Below are positions 14,500 to 23,033 of a stretch of 35,548 bases of DNA, piece by piece. The stretch's first letter is position 1. Every line of letters starts with the position of its first letter. Where the stretch lies: assembly GCA_947631005.1 (NCBI GenBank), contig CANRJR010000021.1:1-35548 (forward strand). Reading direction: 5' to 3'. This DNA comes from an uncultured Clostridia bacterium. Its GTDB lineage: Bacteria > Bacillota > Clostridia > Christensenellales > Borkfalkiaceae. A model generated the notes under the pieces. That model saw nothing but the letters and a program-made list of their open reading frames with translations. It ran no database searches and was not told the DNA's origin. The position numbers and the translations under genes are program-made.

Positions 14500-15618
14500 T
14501 CAGAGCATTCTGCCTTTCGAAATGAAGTACGGAAGCGTTTCGCAGCCCGAAAGCGTTCTGCGGTCGCGGATCACGACGTTTTTATCGGTGATCACGCAGT
14601 TCAAATCGACGTTCGATCCGATTACCGAATCCTGCATGATAATCGAATTACGCACAACGCTCCCCTTTCCGACTTTTACGCCGCGGAACAGGATGCAGTT
14701 TTCCACCGTCCCCTCCACGACGCACCCGTCCGAAATGAGCGAATTGCGGATGACCGAACCGTCGAGATATTTGGAAGGCGCGCTGTCGCGAACCTTGGTG
14801 AAGATGTCGCGACCGCCGAAGAGTTCGGCGCGCACGTCGCGGCGCAACAGCTCCATGCTGTGACGGAAATAGTCCTCCATCGAATTGACGCCCGCATAAT
14901 ATCCCTTGAACTCGTAGCCGTAGATTTTGAGGGTATCGACATTCTTTGTGAGGATATCCCTGCCAAAGCTCGAAAATCCGCGCGTCACTGCGTTCTGGAT
15001 GGTGTTGATGAGGAACTCCCTGCTCATCACCATGATGTTGACGTACAGGTTATACTTCTTGCCGCCCTTGATCTTGGGATTGATCTTCAAACCCGTGAGC
15101 CGCCCCGTTTCGTCGGGATTGAGCGTGATGAAATAGGACGATTCGCAGGGCTCGCTCTCTTCGTGATAGACCATCGTGATGTCCGCGCCCTTTTCTTCGT
15201 GATAGCGAACGATGTCGCCAATGTCGATATGGGCGATGCCGTCGCAGTCCGAAATGACGACGTAATCCTCACTGCGGTGCGTCAAAAAGCCCGTAATGCC
15301 CATGAGCGCTTCGAGACGGGTGGTGTACGGTTTATCGGTCTCGTCGGAATAGGGCGGGAGAAGAATGATGCCGCCGTCTTTGCGGGCGAGATCCCACTCC
15401 TTGCCGCTCCCGAGGTGGTCGATGAGCGATTGATAGTTGTTCTTCGTGACGATCCCTACCGTCGTGATCCCCGCGTTCACCATATTGGAAAGCGCGAAGT
15501 CGATGAGACGGTATCTCCCGCCGAACGGGACGGACGCCATCGTGCGGTGACGGGAAAGTTCGGGAATGTTTTCGTCGTGAATGTTGGAAAAAATAACTCC
15601 TACGGTAGAATGTGCCAT
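14500..15618 (-). CDS. glgD: Glucose-1-phosphate adenylyltransferase subunit GlgD
   Basis: GlgD is the second, often non-catalytic subunit of the Firmicutes ADP-glucose pyrophosphorylase. It forms a heterotetramer with GlgC and raises its activity. The nucleotidyltransferase fold is recognisable (VPFGGRYRLIDFALSNMVNAGI, then GSGKEWDL). The N-terminal G-G-x-G-x-R-L loop of GlgC is lost (here FSNIHDENIPEL), as is typical for GlgD. A left-handed beta-helix with hexapeptide-like repeats occupies the last 100 residues. The start follows glgC by 4 bases with AAGGGGG upstream, so the pair is coupled. Confidence 0.95.
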   Translation of the reverse strand: MAHSTVGVIFSNIHDENIPELSRHRTMASVPFGGRYRLIDFALSNMVNAGITTVGIVTKNNYQSLIDHLGSGKEWDLARKDGGIILLPPYSDETDKPYTTRLEALMGITGFLTHRSEDYVVISDCDGIAHIDIGDIVRYHEEKGADITMVYHEESEPCESSYFITLNPDETGRLTGLKINPKIKGGKKYNLYVNIMVMSREFLINTIQNAVTRGFSSFGRDILTKNVDTLKIYGYEFKGYYAGVNSMEDYFRHSMELLRRDVRAELFGGRDIFTKVRDSAPSKYLDGSVIRNSLISDGCVVEGTVENCILFRGVKVGKGSVVRNSIIMQDSVIGSNVDLNCVITDKNVVIRDRRTLSGCETLPYFISKGRML

Positions 15619-15622
15619 GCTC

Positions 15623-16819
15623 TTATTCCCCCTTGTAATCCTTGTCGAGAATGACGCCGCCCTTAACTTTCGCGCCGGCGGCGATCGTGATGTTTCTTCC
15701 GAGCACGGCGATCCCCGCGCCCGCGCTCTTGCTCTCGCCGACGACGGCGTTTTCCTCGATCGTCACGTTCTCGTCGACGATCGAATATTCGACGGTCGCG
15801 CCCGCTTTTACGACCGTCCCCGCCATGATCACCGCGTCGCGGACGACCGCCCCGCTCTCCACAACGACGTTGGAGGCGAGCACGGAATTTTTCACGACGC
15901 CCTCGATCTCACAGCCGAGCGCGATCATGGAATTTTCCACATCGGCGTTTTCCCCGATATATTCGGGCGGCGCGAGCGGATTGCGGGAATGGATCTTCCA
16001 TTCGGCGTCGCCCACGTCGAACGCGGGATTCGCCCCGAGCAGATCCATGTTGGATTCCCAAAGCGAGGAGATCGTCCCCACGTCCTTCCAATATCCGCTG
16101 AAACGGTAGGAGAACATGCGCTCCCCCGCATTGAGCATGGCGGGAAGAACGTCTTTGCCAAAGTCTTTGGAGGAGGCGGGATTGGCGTCGTCCTCTTCGA
16201 GATATTTGAAGAGCTTCTCCGCCGTGAAGATGTATATCCCCATCGACGCGAGCGTGCTCTTGGGCTGTTTGGGCTTTTCCTCGAACTCGTAGATCGAGCC
16301 GTCCTCGCGGGTGTTGAGAATGCCGAAGCGGGAAGCCTCTTTCAGAGGAACTTCGATGGCGGCGATCGTGCAGTCCGCGCCCGTCGCCTTGTGCGCCCGC
16401 AACATTTCGGCGTAGTTCATCTTATAAATATGGTCGCCCGAGAGCACCAGAATATAGTCGGGATTGTACTTCTTCATGAAGGACATATTCTGGTAGATGG
16501 CGTTTGCCGTGCCCTCGAACCACGACGACTTGCGCTTCGCCTGATAGGGCGAAAGGATATGGACGCCGCCGAACGTGCGGTCGAGATCCCACGGCTGACC
16601 GTTGCCGATGTATTCGTTGAGTTCGAGCGGTTCGTACTGCGTGAGGACGCCGACCGTGTCGATCCCCGAATTGATGCAGTTGGAGAGCGGGAAGTCGATG
16701 ATGCGATACTTCGCGCCGAAAGCAACCGCAGGTTTTGCGATGTTATTCGTGAGCGCGTACAGTCTGCTTCCCTGTCCGCCCGCCAAAAGCATTGCAACGC
16801 ATTCTTTCTTTCTGATCAT
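15623..16819 (-). CDS. glgC: Glucose-1-phosphate adenylyltransferase catalytic subunit GlgC
   Basis: GlgC makes ADP-glucose from ATP and glucose-1-phosphate, the committed step of glycogen synthesis. The catalytic loop [16 protein letters not shown] is complete, followed by [20 protein letters not shown] and the sugar-binding [12 protein letters not shown]. The C-terminal beta-helix domain carries hexapeptide repeats (about 290-395). At 398 residues it is typical. A CAGGGGG lies about 10 bases before the ATG. It is second in the operon after glgB. Confidence 0.96.
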   Translation of the reverse strand: MIRKKECVAMLLAGGQGSRLYALTNNIAKPAVAFGAKYRIIDFPLSNCINSGIDTVGVLTQYEPLELNEYIGNGQPWDLDRTFGGVHILSPYQAKRKSSWFEGTANAIYQNMSFMKKYNPDYILVLSGDHIYKMNYAEMLRAHKATGADCTIAAIEVPLKEASRFGILNTREDGSIYEFEEKPKQPKSTLASMGIYIFTAEKLFKYLEEDDANPASSKDFGKDVLPAMLNAGERMFSYRFSGYWKDVGTISSLWESNMDLLGANPAFDVGDAEWKIHSRNPLAPPEYIGENADVENSMIALGCEIEGVVKNSVLASNVVVESGAVVRDAVIMAGTVVKAGATVEYSIVDENVTIEENAVVGESKSAGAGIAVLGRNITIAAGAKVKGGVILDKDYKGE

Positions 16820-16840
16820 ATTGTTTGAACCCCCTGATTT

Positions 16841-18805
16841 TTACTTTGTCGATTTGCGGGACGCCGTTCCCGCTTCGCCCTCTTTCTGCTTCCGCGCGTC
16901 GGGTTCTCGGACGAGATATACCGTCGTGAACTTTGGCACGGTGATGGGAAGAGAGTACTCTTTGCCGTGGCTTGCGCGCTTTACCGTATTGATGACTTTA
17001 CGGGTCAGTTTGCCCTCGCCGCCGTATTTTTTATCGTCCGTATTGAATACGATCCGATATTTTCCCTTTTTGTTGACGCCGAGAAGATAGTCCTCCGCGT
17101 CCGTTCCCGAGAAGCAGGAGAGCGCGATCACCTCGTTTCCCGCCCTGTCGCGGCGGATGAACGAGACGATGTTGCGGTCGGCGTCGTCGGGCGCAAGCCA
17201 CTCGAAGCCGTCCCACGAGTCCTCCACCTCATAGAAAGCGGGCGTCGATTTGTAGAAGGCGTTGAGCTCTTTTACGAGCACGGATAGCTTTCCGTGCAGT
17301 TCGTATGTATCCCGCAGGAAAAATTCCAGCCCCTCGCGGTAGTCCCATTCCTTGAATTGTCCGTACTCATAGCCCATGAAATTGAGCTTCTTCCCGGGGT
17401 GCGCCATCATATAGCCGAGGAACGAGCGGACGCCCGCGAACTTATCTTCGTAAGTGCCCGGCATCTTATTGATGAGCGAACATTTCCCGTGCACGACCTC
17501 GTCGTGCGAGATGGGCAAAACGTAGTTCTCGGAAAAGGCGTACATCATCGAGAACGTGAGTTTGTTGTGATTGTTCATGCGGAAATAGGGATTGAGGGCG
17601 AGATAGGAAAGCATGTCGTTCATCCAACCCATATTCCATTTGAAATTGAAGCCGAGACCGCCCACACTGCCCGGTTTGGTCACGAGCCCCCACGCCGTGG
17701 ACTCCTCCGCGATCATGAGCCCGTACGGGAAACGCACGAGCACCGACTCGTTGAGCTTGCGCAAAAAGGCGATCGCTTCGAGATTTTTGTTCTCGCCGTA
17801 GATGTTCGGGACCCATTCCCCCGGCCGCTTGTCGTAATCGAGATAGAGCATAGAGGCGACGGCGTCGACGCGAAGCCCGTCGACATGGAATTTATCGAAG
17901 AAAAAGCTCGCGCTCGAAATGAGGAATGAGACGACCTCGTTCCTGCCGTAGTCGAAGCGGCGCGTCCCCCAGCTCTTGTGTTCCATTCTGTCCCATTGGC
18001 TGCTCTCGTAGAGCGGCTGACCGTCGAACTCATACAGTCCGTGCGCGTCTTTGGGGAAATGCGCGGGGACCCAATCGACGATAACGCCGATGCCCGCCGC
18101 GTGGAAGGCGTCGACAAGTGCCATGAAATCGTGCGGCGTGCCGAGGCGGGACGTCGCGGCGAAATACCCCGTCACCTGATATCCCCACGAACCCTCGTAA
18201 GGGAACTCCGTAACGGGCATGAACTCGACGTGCGTATAGCCCATCTCTTTCACATAGGGTACGAGCTCGCGGGCGAGATCGCGGTAGGAAAGGAAATTCC
18301 CGTCGGGATACCGCTTCCACGAAAGAAGATTGACCTCGTAGATGTTCATCGGCGAGGCGAATATGTTGCGCTTTGAAAGCTCTTTGAAATAAGAACCGTC
18401 GCCCCAAGCATAGCCGTCGAGATCGTACAGTTTCGATGCGGTCGCGGGCGGCGTCTCGCTGTGGAAGGCAACGGGATCTGCTTTGTATATTCGGCGTCCG
18501 TCGTGCGCGGTGATGCAATACTTATATACGTCGTACTGCTTCAACCCCGCGATGAAGAGTTCGAAGGATTCGCCGTCGATCATTCTCTGCATCACGTGCG
18601 CTTCGGGATCCCAAGCGTTGAAATCCCCCACGACGGATACGCTCTGCGCGTGCGGTGCCCATACGCGGAACATGTACCCCGCTTTCCCGTCGGCTTCCGC
18701 CTTGTGCGCGCCGTACAGCTCATACACGCGGTCGTTGTTGCCGTGGTGATAAAGGTAGAGCGGGAAATCCGTTTCTCTCACCGCCGATTCCCTGTTCTTC
18801 TGCAT
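16841..18805 (-). CDS. glgB: 1,4-alpha-glucan branching enzyme
   Basis: GlgB introduces alpha-1,6 branches into glycogen. An N-terminal CBM48 (about 25-125; FRVWAPHAQSVSVVGDFNAWD) precedes the GH13 barrel. The catalytic residues are Asp314 (GLRVDAVASM), Glu367 (LMIAEEST) and Asp435 (LPISHDEVVHGK). The WGYQVTGYFA motif is typical of branching enzymes. The C-terminus is basic and probably flexible (about 25 residues rich in K, E and R). It heads the operon with its own consensus promoter and an AGAGGGGG ribosome-binding site 8 bases before the ATG. The operon order glgB-C-D-A-P matches Bacillus subtilis. Confidence 0.96.
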   Translation of the reverse strand: MQKNRESAVRETDFPLYLYHHGNNDRVYELYGAHKAEADGKAGYMFRVWAPHAQSVSVVGDFNAWDPEAHVMQRMIDGESFELFIAGLKQYDVYKYCITAHDGRRIYKADPVAFHSETPPATASKLYDLDGYAWGDGSYFKELSKRNIFASPMNIYEVNLLSWKRYPDGNFLSYRDLARELVPYVKEMGYTHVEFMPVTEFPYEGSWGYQVTGYFAATSRLGTPHDFMALVDAFHAAGIGVIVDWVPAHFPKDAHGLYEFDGQPLYESSQWDRMEHKSWGTRRFDYGRNEVVSFLISSASFFFDKFHVDGLRVDAVASMLYLDYDKRPGEWVPNIYGENKNLEAIAFLRKLNESVLVRFPYGLMIAEESTAWGLVTKPGSVGGLGFNFKWNMGWMNDMLSYLALNPYFRMNNHNKLTFSMMYAFSENYVLPISHDEVVHGKCSLINKMPGTYEDKFAGVRSFLGYMMAHPGKKLNFMGYEYGQFKEWDYREGLEFFLRDTYELHGKLSVLVKELNAFYKSTPAFYEVEDSWDGFEWLAPDDADRNIVSFIRRDRAGNEVIALSCFSGTDAEDYLLGVNKKGKYRIVFNTDDKKYGGEGKLTRKVINTVKRASHGKEYSLPITVPKFTTVYLVREPDARKQKEGEAGTASRKSTK

Positions 18806-18848
18806 GTATCGTTCCCCCTCTCAACAGCATTCGCTGTTTTCGCCTCTT

Positions 18849-18877
18849 ATTATACTATATTTTGTCGCGAGTTTCAA
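18849..18877 (-). promoter_or_regulatory. Promoter of the glycogen operon
   Basis: On the minus strand there is TTGAAA (18877-18872), a 17-bp spacer and TATAAT (18854-18849). The leader of about 38 nt holds a small hairpin AACAGC-GAAT-GCTGTT (18838-18823) just before the ribosome-binding site. No cre-like catabolite site was recognised with confidence. Confidence 0.82.
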
Positions 18878-18923
18878 TACCAAAATTTAATTTTCTGCCC
18901 TCTTTTCGGAAAATTTTTTTCGA

Positions 18924-18942
18924 CCCCGCCCTCCCCCGCCCC
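18924..18942 (-). promoter_or_regulatory. G-quadruplex motif upstream of the glgB promoter
   Basis: The minus strand reads GGGGCGGGGGAGGGCGGGG: four G-runs with single-base loops. It lies about 47 bp upstream of the glgB -35 and just past the murC terminator U-tract. Folding is predicted from sequence; function is unknown. Confidence 0.6.
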
Positions 18943-18949
18943 GACCGCC

Positions 18950-18991
18950 GCAAAAGAGAAAACGCCGCGCAAGACCGAAGTCCGCACGGCG
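18950..18991 (-). terminator. murC terminator with UUCG tetraloop
   Basis: On the minus strand CGCCGTGCGGAC pairs with GTCTTGCGCGGCG around a TTCG loop (with wobble pairs and one bulged T), followed by TTTTCTCTTTT. The C-UUCG-G loop is very stable. Confidence 0.8.
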
Positions 18992-19013
18992 CATGATCCC
19001 GAAAGAAATTTTC

Positions 19014-20339
19014 TTATCCGTCGAGAATGCTCTTTACGATCTCATAGATATCCCCCGCGCCGAGCGCGAGAATAAGGTCGCCATCCCCCGCCCGCTCGGT
19101 GAGCCGCGCGCGCAGACCGCGCGGGCTCTGCACATATACCGCGTCCGCAAGCCGCGCCGTGAGTGCGACCGCGCTTCCCGCAAAGTCGAACGGCTCGCGG
19201 GCGGCGTACGTCCGATAAATAATGGGACGGTCGGCGCGGCGCAACACGTCGACAAAGCCGCCCATGAGATCGCGGGTGCGCGTATAGGTGTGCGGCTGAA
19301 ATACGAGGCGAACGTTCCCCTGCGCCAGCCGAAGCGCGGTTTTCAGCGTCGCCGCGATCTCCCGCGGGTGGTGCGCGTAGTCGCAAACGACGGGCATGCC
19401 GCCGATCGTCCCCACCTGCTCGAAGCGTCGCTTTACGCCGCGGAAACTTTCCAGACCGCGCTTGATCTCCTCCCCGCCAAAGCCGCAAAGACGTGCCGCG
19501 GCGTAGGCGGCGAGCGCGTTGAGAATGTTCACCCGCCCTACGACGTTGAGGCGCACCCGCACCGCAGGCACGCCCCGTTCCGTGACCGTAAAGGTATATC
19601 TCTCGCGGTCGGCGCACAGCCGCTCCGCACGGATGTCGCCGTTATAAAATCCGAAATCCAACGTATGCGGAAGCGCGCGGGCGCGCGGATCGTCGGCGTT
19701 GACGACGACTTTCTGCGCTTGCGCGGCGAATTGCGCGTACGCCGCTGCAAGTTCCCCGTCGCTATGATAGCAATCGGTATGATCGAGATCGCAGTTGAGC
19801 ACGACGGCGATCTCGCTCTTTAAGGTGAGAAAGGCGCGGCGGAACTCGCACGCCTCGGTGACGAGCGTACGGTTGCCCGTCGCGGTGTAATTTCCGAGGT
19901 CGAGATCTTCCCCGCCGATATGACAGGCGAACGGCTTCCCGTTCACCCAAAAGATATGCGCGAGCATACAGCTCGCGGTCGTTTTTCCGTGACAGCCCGC
20001 AACCGAAAGGACGTGCGGATATCCCTCCGCGATCCTTCCGAGCAGTTCGGCGCGCGACATCAGACGTTTTCCCGCCCTGCCTGCCGCCTTCACTTGCGGG
20101 TGTTCCCCGTCGACCGCGCCCGTATAGACGACGATATCTTCCGAAATTTCCTCATCCGCGCCGATGTGGACGGCGATCCCGCGCGCCCGCAGTTTTGCGG
20201 TAAACGCGCTTTCCTGCGCGTCGCTTCCCCGCACGAAATAGCCGCGGTCGGTGAGAAGTTGTGCGAGCGCGCTCATACTGACGCCGCCGATCCCCACGAA
20301 ATAAAAGGTGCGGCGCGGTACGTTCATTTCGGAAAACAT
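19014..20339 (-). CDS. murC: UDP-N-acetylmuramate--L-alanine ligase
   Basis: MurC adds L-alanine to UDP-MurNAc, the first peptide step of peptidoglycan synthesis in the cytoplasm. The N-terminal Rossmann domain has FVGIGGVSMSALAQLL. The central ATP-binding loop is VAGCHGKTTASCMLA. EACEFRRAFL and NCDLDHTDCY are typical MurC motifs. At 441 residues the length is normal. The start is ATG 20339; ATG 20327 (starting MNVPRRTFYF) is possible, and neither has a clear ribosome-binding site. The gene is single, divergent from spoVG, with a strong terminator. Confidence 0.94.
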   Translation of the reverse strand: MFSEMNVPRRTFYFVGIGGVSMSALAQLLTDRGYFVRGSDAQESAFTAKLRARGIAVHIGADEEISEDIVVYTGAVDGEHPQVKAAGRAGKRLMSRAELLGRIAEGYPHVLSVAGCHGKTTASCMLAHIFWVNGKPFACHIGGEDLDLGNYTATGNRTLVTEACEFRRAFLTLKSEIAVVLNCDLDHTDCYHSDGELAAAYAQFAAQAQKVVVNADDPRARALPHTLDFGFYNGDIRAERLCADRERYTFTVTERGVPAVRVRLNVVGRVNILNALAAYAAARLCGFGGEEIKRGLESFRGVKRRFEQVGTIGGMPVVCDYAHHPREIAATLKTALRLAQGNVRLVFQPHTYTRTRDLMGGFVDVLRRADRPIIYRTYAAREPFDFAGSAVALTARLADAVYVQSPRGLRARLTERAGDGDLILALGAGDIYEIVKSILDG

Positions 20340-20412
20340 ATCTTATCATATGCCGAAATTTTTCCGTATGTGAAATTTCCGTTAAAATTTATAATTTTTT
20401 TAATTAAAATTA

Positions 20413-20441
20413 TTGTAATTTCAAAAAAGATGTGATAATAT
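20413..20441 (+). promoter_or_regulatory. spoVG promoter
   Basis: TTGTAA (20413-20418), a 17-bp spacer and TAATAT (20436-20441) form a sigma-A-like promoter. In Bacillus spoVG is sigma-H dependent; no convincing sigma-H site was seen here. Confidence 0.55.
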
Positions 20442-20475
20442 AGTGAGTAAGAAAAACCTTTTGAAGGGGGAATAT

Positions 20476-20754
20476 ATGGATATCGGAGACGTTCGCATAC
20501 GTTTGGTGCATCATACGGACGGAATCCTCCGCGCCGTAGCATCCATTACCATCGACGGCTGTTTCGTCGTCCACGACATCAAGATTTTCGAGAGAGAAGG
20601 AGAGTGTTTCATCGCCATGCCGAGCCGCCGTACCTCGGAGGGCGAATACAAAGATATCGCCCATCCGATCAACTCGGAAACGCGGGAACGCATTCAGAAG
20701 CTGATTCTGGATGAATACTATGCCCTTGCGGGTAAACCCGCTGCCGAAGGCTGA
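20476..20754 (+). CDS. spoVG: SpoVG family regulator
   Basis: SpoVG is a small site-specific DNA/RNA-binding regulator affecting septation, sporulation and cell-surface genes. The family core [33 protein letters not shown] and [29 protein letters not shown] is plain, although each is only partly quoted in databases. The 92-residue length fits. The start is ATG 20476 with GAAGGGGG 5 bases upstream; the longer frame from 20443 lacks family similarity. It is monocistronic, divergent from murC and convergent with csp through a shared terminator. Confidence 0.95.
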   Translation: MDIGDVRIRLVHHTDGILRAVASITIDGCFVVHDIKIFEREGECFIAMPSRRTSEGEYKDIAHPINSETRERIQKLILDEYYALAGKPAAEG

Positions 20755-20770
20755 TTTTGCGACAAAAGAG

Positions 20771-20802
20771 AAAGAACGCGTCCTCGGACGCGTTCTTTTT
20801 TT
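20771..20802. terminator. Bidirectional terminator between spoVG and csp
   Basis: AAAGAACGCGTC (20771-20782) pairs with GACGCGTTCTTT (20787-20798) around CTCG. It is followed by a T-run on the plus strand and preceded by an A-rich tract that gives a U-rich tail on the minus strand. It fits both convergent genes. Confidence 0.88.
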
Positions 20803-20814
20803 GCCGTTTTCTTT

Positions 20815-21030
20815 TTAACGGGAAACGGGTACGACATTGATGGCACGAAGCTTGCCGCTGTCTTTGGGGTCGGGCTCGGTCTCGAAAGTAACTTTCTGCC
20901 CCTCTTTCAACGTATGGAAACCCTCCATCTGGATAGCGGAAAAGTGCACAAAGATGTCCTCGCCGCCCTCATCGTTAGAAATAAAGCCGTAACCCTTTCC
21001 ATCACTGAACCACTTAACAGTTCCGTTCAC
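20815..21030 (-). CDS. csp: Cold shock protein (CspA family)
   Basis: This 71-residue single cold-shock domain protein binds single-stranded RNA/DNA and acts as an RNA chaperone. RNP1 (GKGYGFI) and RNP2 (DIFVHF) are intact. The residues flanking these (NGTVKWFSD at the start) are typical. The start codon is GTG at 21030 with a full AGGAGG 7 bases upstream. It has a perfect consensus promoter and a leader of about 50 nt with a short GGGGA-CGA-TCCCC hairpin, which might modulate translation. Confidence 0.95.
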   Translation of the reverse strand: MNGTVKWFSDGKGYGFISNDEGGEDIFVHFSAIQMEGFHTLKEGQKVTFETEPDPKDSGKLRAINVVPVSR

Positions 21031-21089
21031 AATGTTACCTCCTATAACGCCTGTCGGGGATCGTCCCCTACCTCGCTGCGCCGTCCATT

Positions 21090-21118
21090 ATTATAACAGG
21101 CGCATATGAGAATGTCAA
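21090..21118 (-). promoter_or_regulatory. csp promoter
   Basis: On the minus strand there is TTGACA (21118-21113), a 17-bp spacer and TATAAT (21095-21090), an exact sigma-A consensus. It lies in the short gap downstream of htpG. Confidence 0.88.
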
Positions 21119-21136
21119 GAGCCATTTTGAAAAAAA

Positions 21137-22945
21137 TCAACAATTTTTCAAAAATTTTCCGATAAACTTTGTGCTCGTTTCGGTAAACAGGGCGAGCTCG
21201 TCGGGCGTGAGGGGACGATAATTCATGAGCGCGAGGTAGTAAATGTACTCCGCAGCGATCTTTTTCTCCTCTTCTCCCGCCTCTTTGAGCGCGAGAACCG
21301 CTTCGCACGCCGTGTTCACCACGAGCGTGACGTCGGCGGGCGCGTCGCCCATGCGGTAAAAACTGTTCATTTCCGACATTCTGCGCATGAACTCCGCAAC
21401 GTTCACGATCGCGGGGATCGTGGGATCTTTCAATTTTTGCGCCGTTACGGTCACTTTCTTGTCGGCAAGAGCCGCTTTGAAGATGTCGACGACGGCTTGA
21501 TCGTCCCCGCCCTCCTCTTTGAGCGCGCTGTCTACGTCGGCGTCGATGCGCAGGAAGCGCACGCGCGTCGGATTCTTATATTCGATATAGCTGATGAAAT
21601 GCGGGTCGATATAGCCGTCGCACACGATCGCGTCGAGCGCGGCGTCTTTGAACATACGGATATATTGCGCCTGTTTGTTCTCGTCCGTCACATAGTAGGC
21701 GGCTTTGGGCTCTTTCCCCTCCTTTGCGTCGGCTTCGGAGACCTCTTCGCCGAAATAGCTTTCCAACGTGCGGTATTCGCCCGAAATGTTCTTATATATA
21801 ATGATATCCTTGACTTTCTGATAGAAGTCGTCGTCTTTGATACAGCCGAACTTGACGAACGTGGAGAGGTCGTCCCAGCACGCTTCGTACCGCGCGCGGT
21901 CGTTGCGGAAGAGCTCGGTGAGCTTGTCGGCGACCTTTTTTGTGATGTGTTTGGCGATCTTCTGCACCTGTCTGTCGTTTTGCAGGAAAGAACGCGAAAC
22001 GTTGAGCGGGATATCGGGACAGTCGATCACCCCGTTCAAGAGCATCAAAAATTCGGGAATGACCTCTTTGATGTTGTCGGCGATGTACACTTGGTTGCAA
22101 TACAGCTTGACCTGCCCGCGTTCGAGCTCCACCTGTTTGCGGACTTTCGGAAAATACAAGATCCCTTTCAGGCGGAACGGATATTCCATATTGAGATGGA
22201 TCTGGAAAAGCGGCTCGTTGTAGTCGTGGAAGGTGTCGCGGTAGAACGTTTTGTACTCTTCCTCCGTGCAATCTTTGGGCTGTTTGAGATAGAGCGGCTC
22301 GGGCGTATTGACGGGCTTGTCGTCCTTTTTCGGATTGAGATAGATCTCGTACGGCATAAACGAGCAGTACTTTTGCAGCAGCGTGCGGATCTCGCTTTCC
22401 TTTAAGAATTCCTTTTCGGCGTCCGCGATGTGCATGACGACTTTCGTGCCGCGCGTCTCTTTCTCGCACTCGCCAATGGAATACACGCTTTCGCCGTCCG
22501 ATTCCCAATGCACGCCCTGCGCGCCCTCGCGGTAAGACTTCGTGAAAATCTCGATGTCGTCGGACACCATGTAAGCCGAATAAAATCCGAGCCCGAAATG
22601 TCCGATGATCCCGTCGCCGCCCGCCTTTTCGTACTTCTCGGCGAAGTCCGCCGCGCCCGAAAATGCAATCTGCGTGATGTATTTCTCGACCTCTTCCTCC
22701 GTCATGCCGATGCCGTTGTCCTCCACGGTCAGCGTTTTGGCTTTGCTGTCGACGGTGACGGTAATGCGGTACGCGCCCTCGTCCTTTGCCTCGCCGATGT
22801 CGACGAGCTTTTTGAGCTTCGTGATGGCGTCCGAAGCGTTTGCGACGATCTCTCTCAAAAAGATGTCCTTTTCGGAATACAGCCACTTTTTGATGATCGG
22901 CATCATGTTTTCACTTGAAATGCGAATATTGCCCTGTCTTTCCAT
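21137..22945 (-). CDS. htpG: Chaperone HtpG (Hsp90)
   Basis: HtpG is the bacterial Hsp90, an ATP-dependent dimeric chaperone. The GHKL ATPase domain shows FLREIVANASDA, EDNGIGMTEEE and IGHFGLGFYSAYMV. The middle domain has SRSFLQNDRQVQKI, and the C-terminal dimerisation part is present. The start is ATG 22945, preceded by AAAGGTGAG; a longer frame to 22972 lacks similarity. This gives 602 residues, close to the family norm of about 625. No CIRCE or CtsR site was recognised upstream, and no clear promoter was found in the short gap after the ispH-rpsA terminator. Confidence 0.95.
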   Translation of the reverse strand: MERQGNIRISSENMMPIIKKWLYSEKDIFLREIVANASDAITKLKKLVDIGEAKDEGAYRITVTVDSKAKTLTVEDNGIGMTEEEVEKYITQIAFSGAADFAEKYEKAGGDGIIGHFGLGFYSAYMVSDDIEIFTKSYREGAQGVHWESDGESVYSIGECEKETRGTKVVMHIADAEKEFLKESEIRTLLQKYCSFMPYEIYLNPKKDDKPVNTPEPLYLKQPKDCTEEEYKTFYRDTFHDYNEPLFQIHLNMEYPFRLKGILYFPKVRKQVELERGQVKLYCNQVYIADNIKEVIPEFLMLLNGVIDCPDIPLNVSRSFLQNDRQVQKIAKHITKKVADKLTELFRNDRARYEACWDDLSTFVKFGCIKDDDFYQKVKDIIIYKNISGEYRTLESYFGEEVSEADAKEGKEPKAAYYVTDENKQAQYIRMFKDAALDAIVCDGYIDPHFISYIEYKNPTRVRFLRIDADVDSALKEEGGDDQAVVDIFKAALADKKVTVTAQKLKDPTIPAIVNVAEFMRRMSEMNSFYRMGDAPADVTLVVNTACEAVLALKEAGEEEKKIAAEYIYYLALMNYRPLTPDELALFTETSTKFIGKFLKNC

Positions 22946-22985
22946 GATCTCACCTTTCCTTTGAATTGTCACGTTATTTATAAAC

Positions 22986-23012
22986 GAAAAAATCCGCCGT
23001 TAAGCGGATTTT
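22986..23012 (-). terminator. Terminator of the aroH-cmk/plsC/ispH-rpsA operon
   Basis: On the minus strand AAAATCCGC pairs with GCGGATTTT around TTAACG, followed by more T residues. It is a standard intrinsic terminator just after the ispH-rpsA stop. Confidence 0.85.
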
Positions 23013-23033
23013 CGTAGGATTTCTCCGAATTTT

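Noticed and set aside
13169..14863. 564-codon plus-strand frame
   Set aside because: It is antisense to glgA and part of glgD. High-GC third positions of the real genes leave long open frames on the other strand; no family similarity or start signal.
20327..20360. Leaderless promoter for murC (TATGAT just before the ATG)
   Set aside because: The -10 is imperfect and no good -35 lies at 16-18 bp; evidence is too weak compared with the other leaderless cases.
21119..21160. A/T-rich inverted repeat (TTGAAAAA/TTTTTCAA) after htpG as a strong terminator
   Set aside because: The stem is pure A/T and overlaps the htpG stop region and the csp promoter area; too weak to call.
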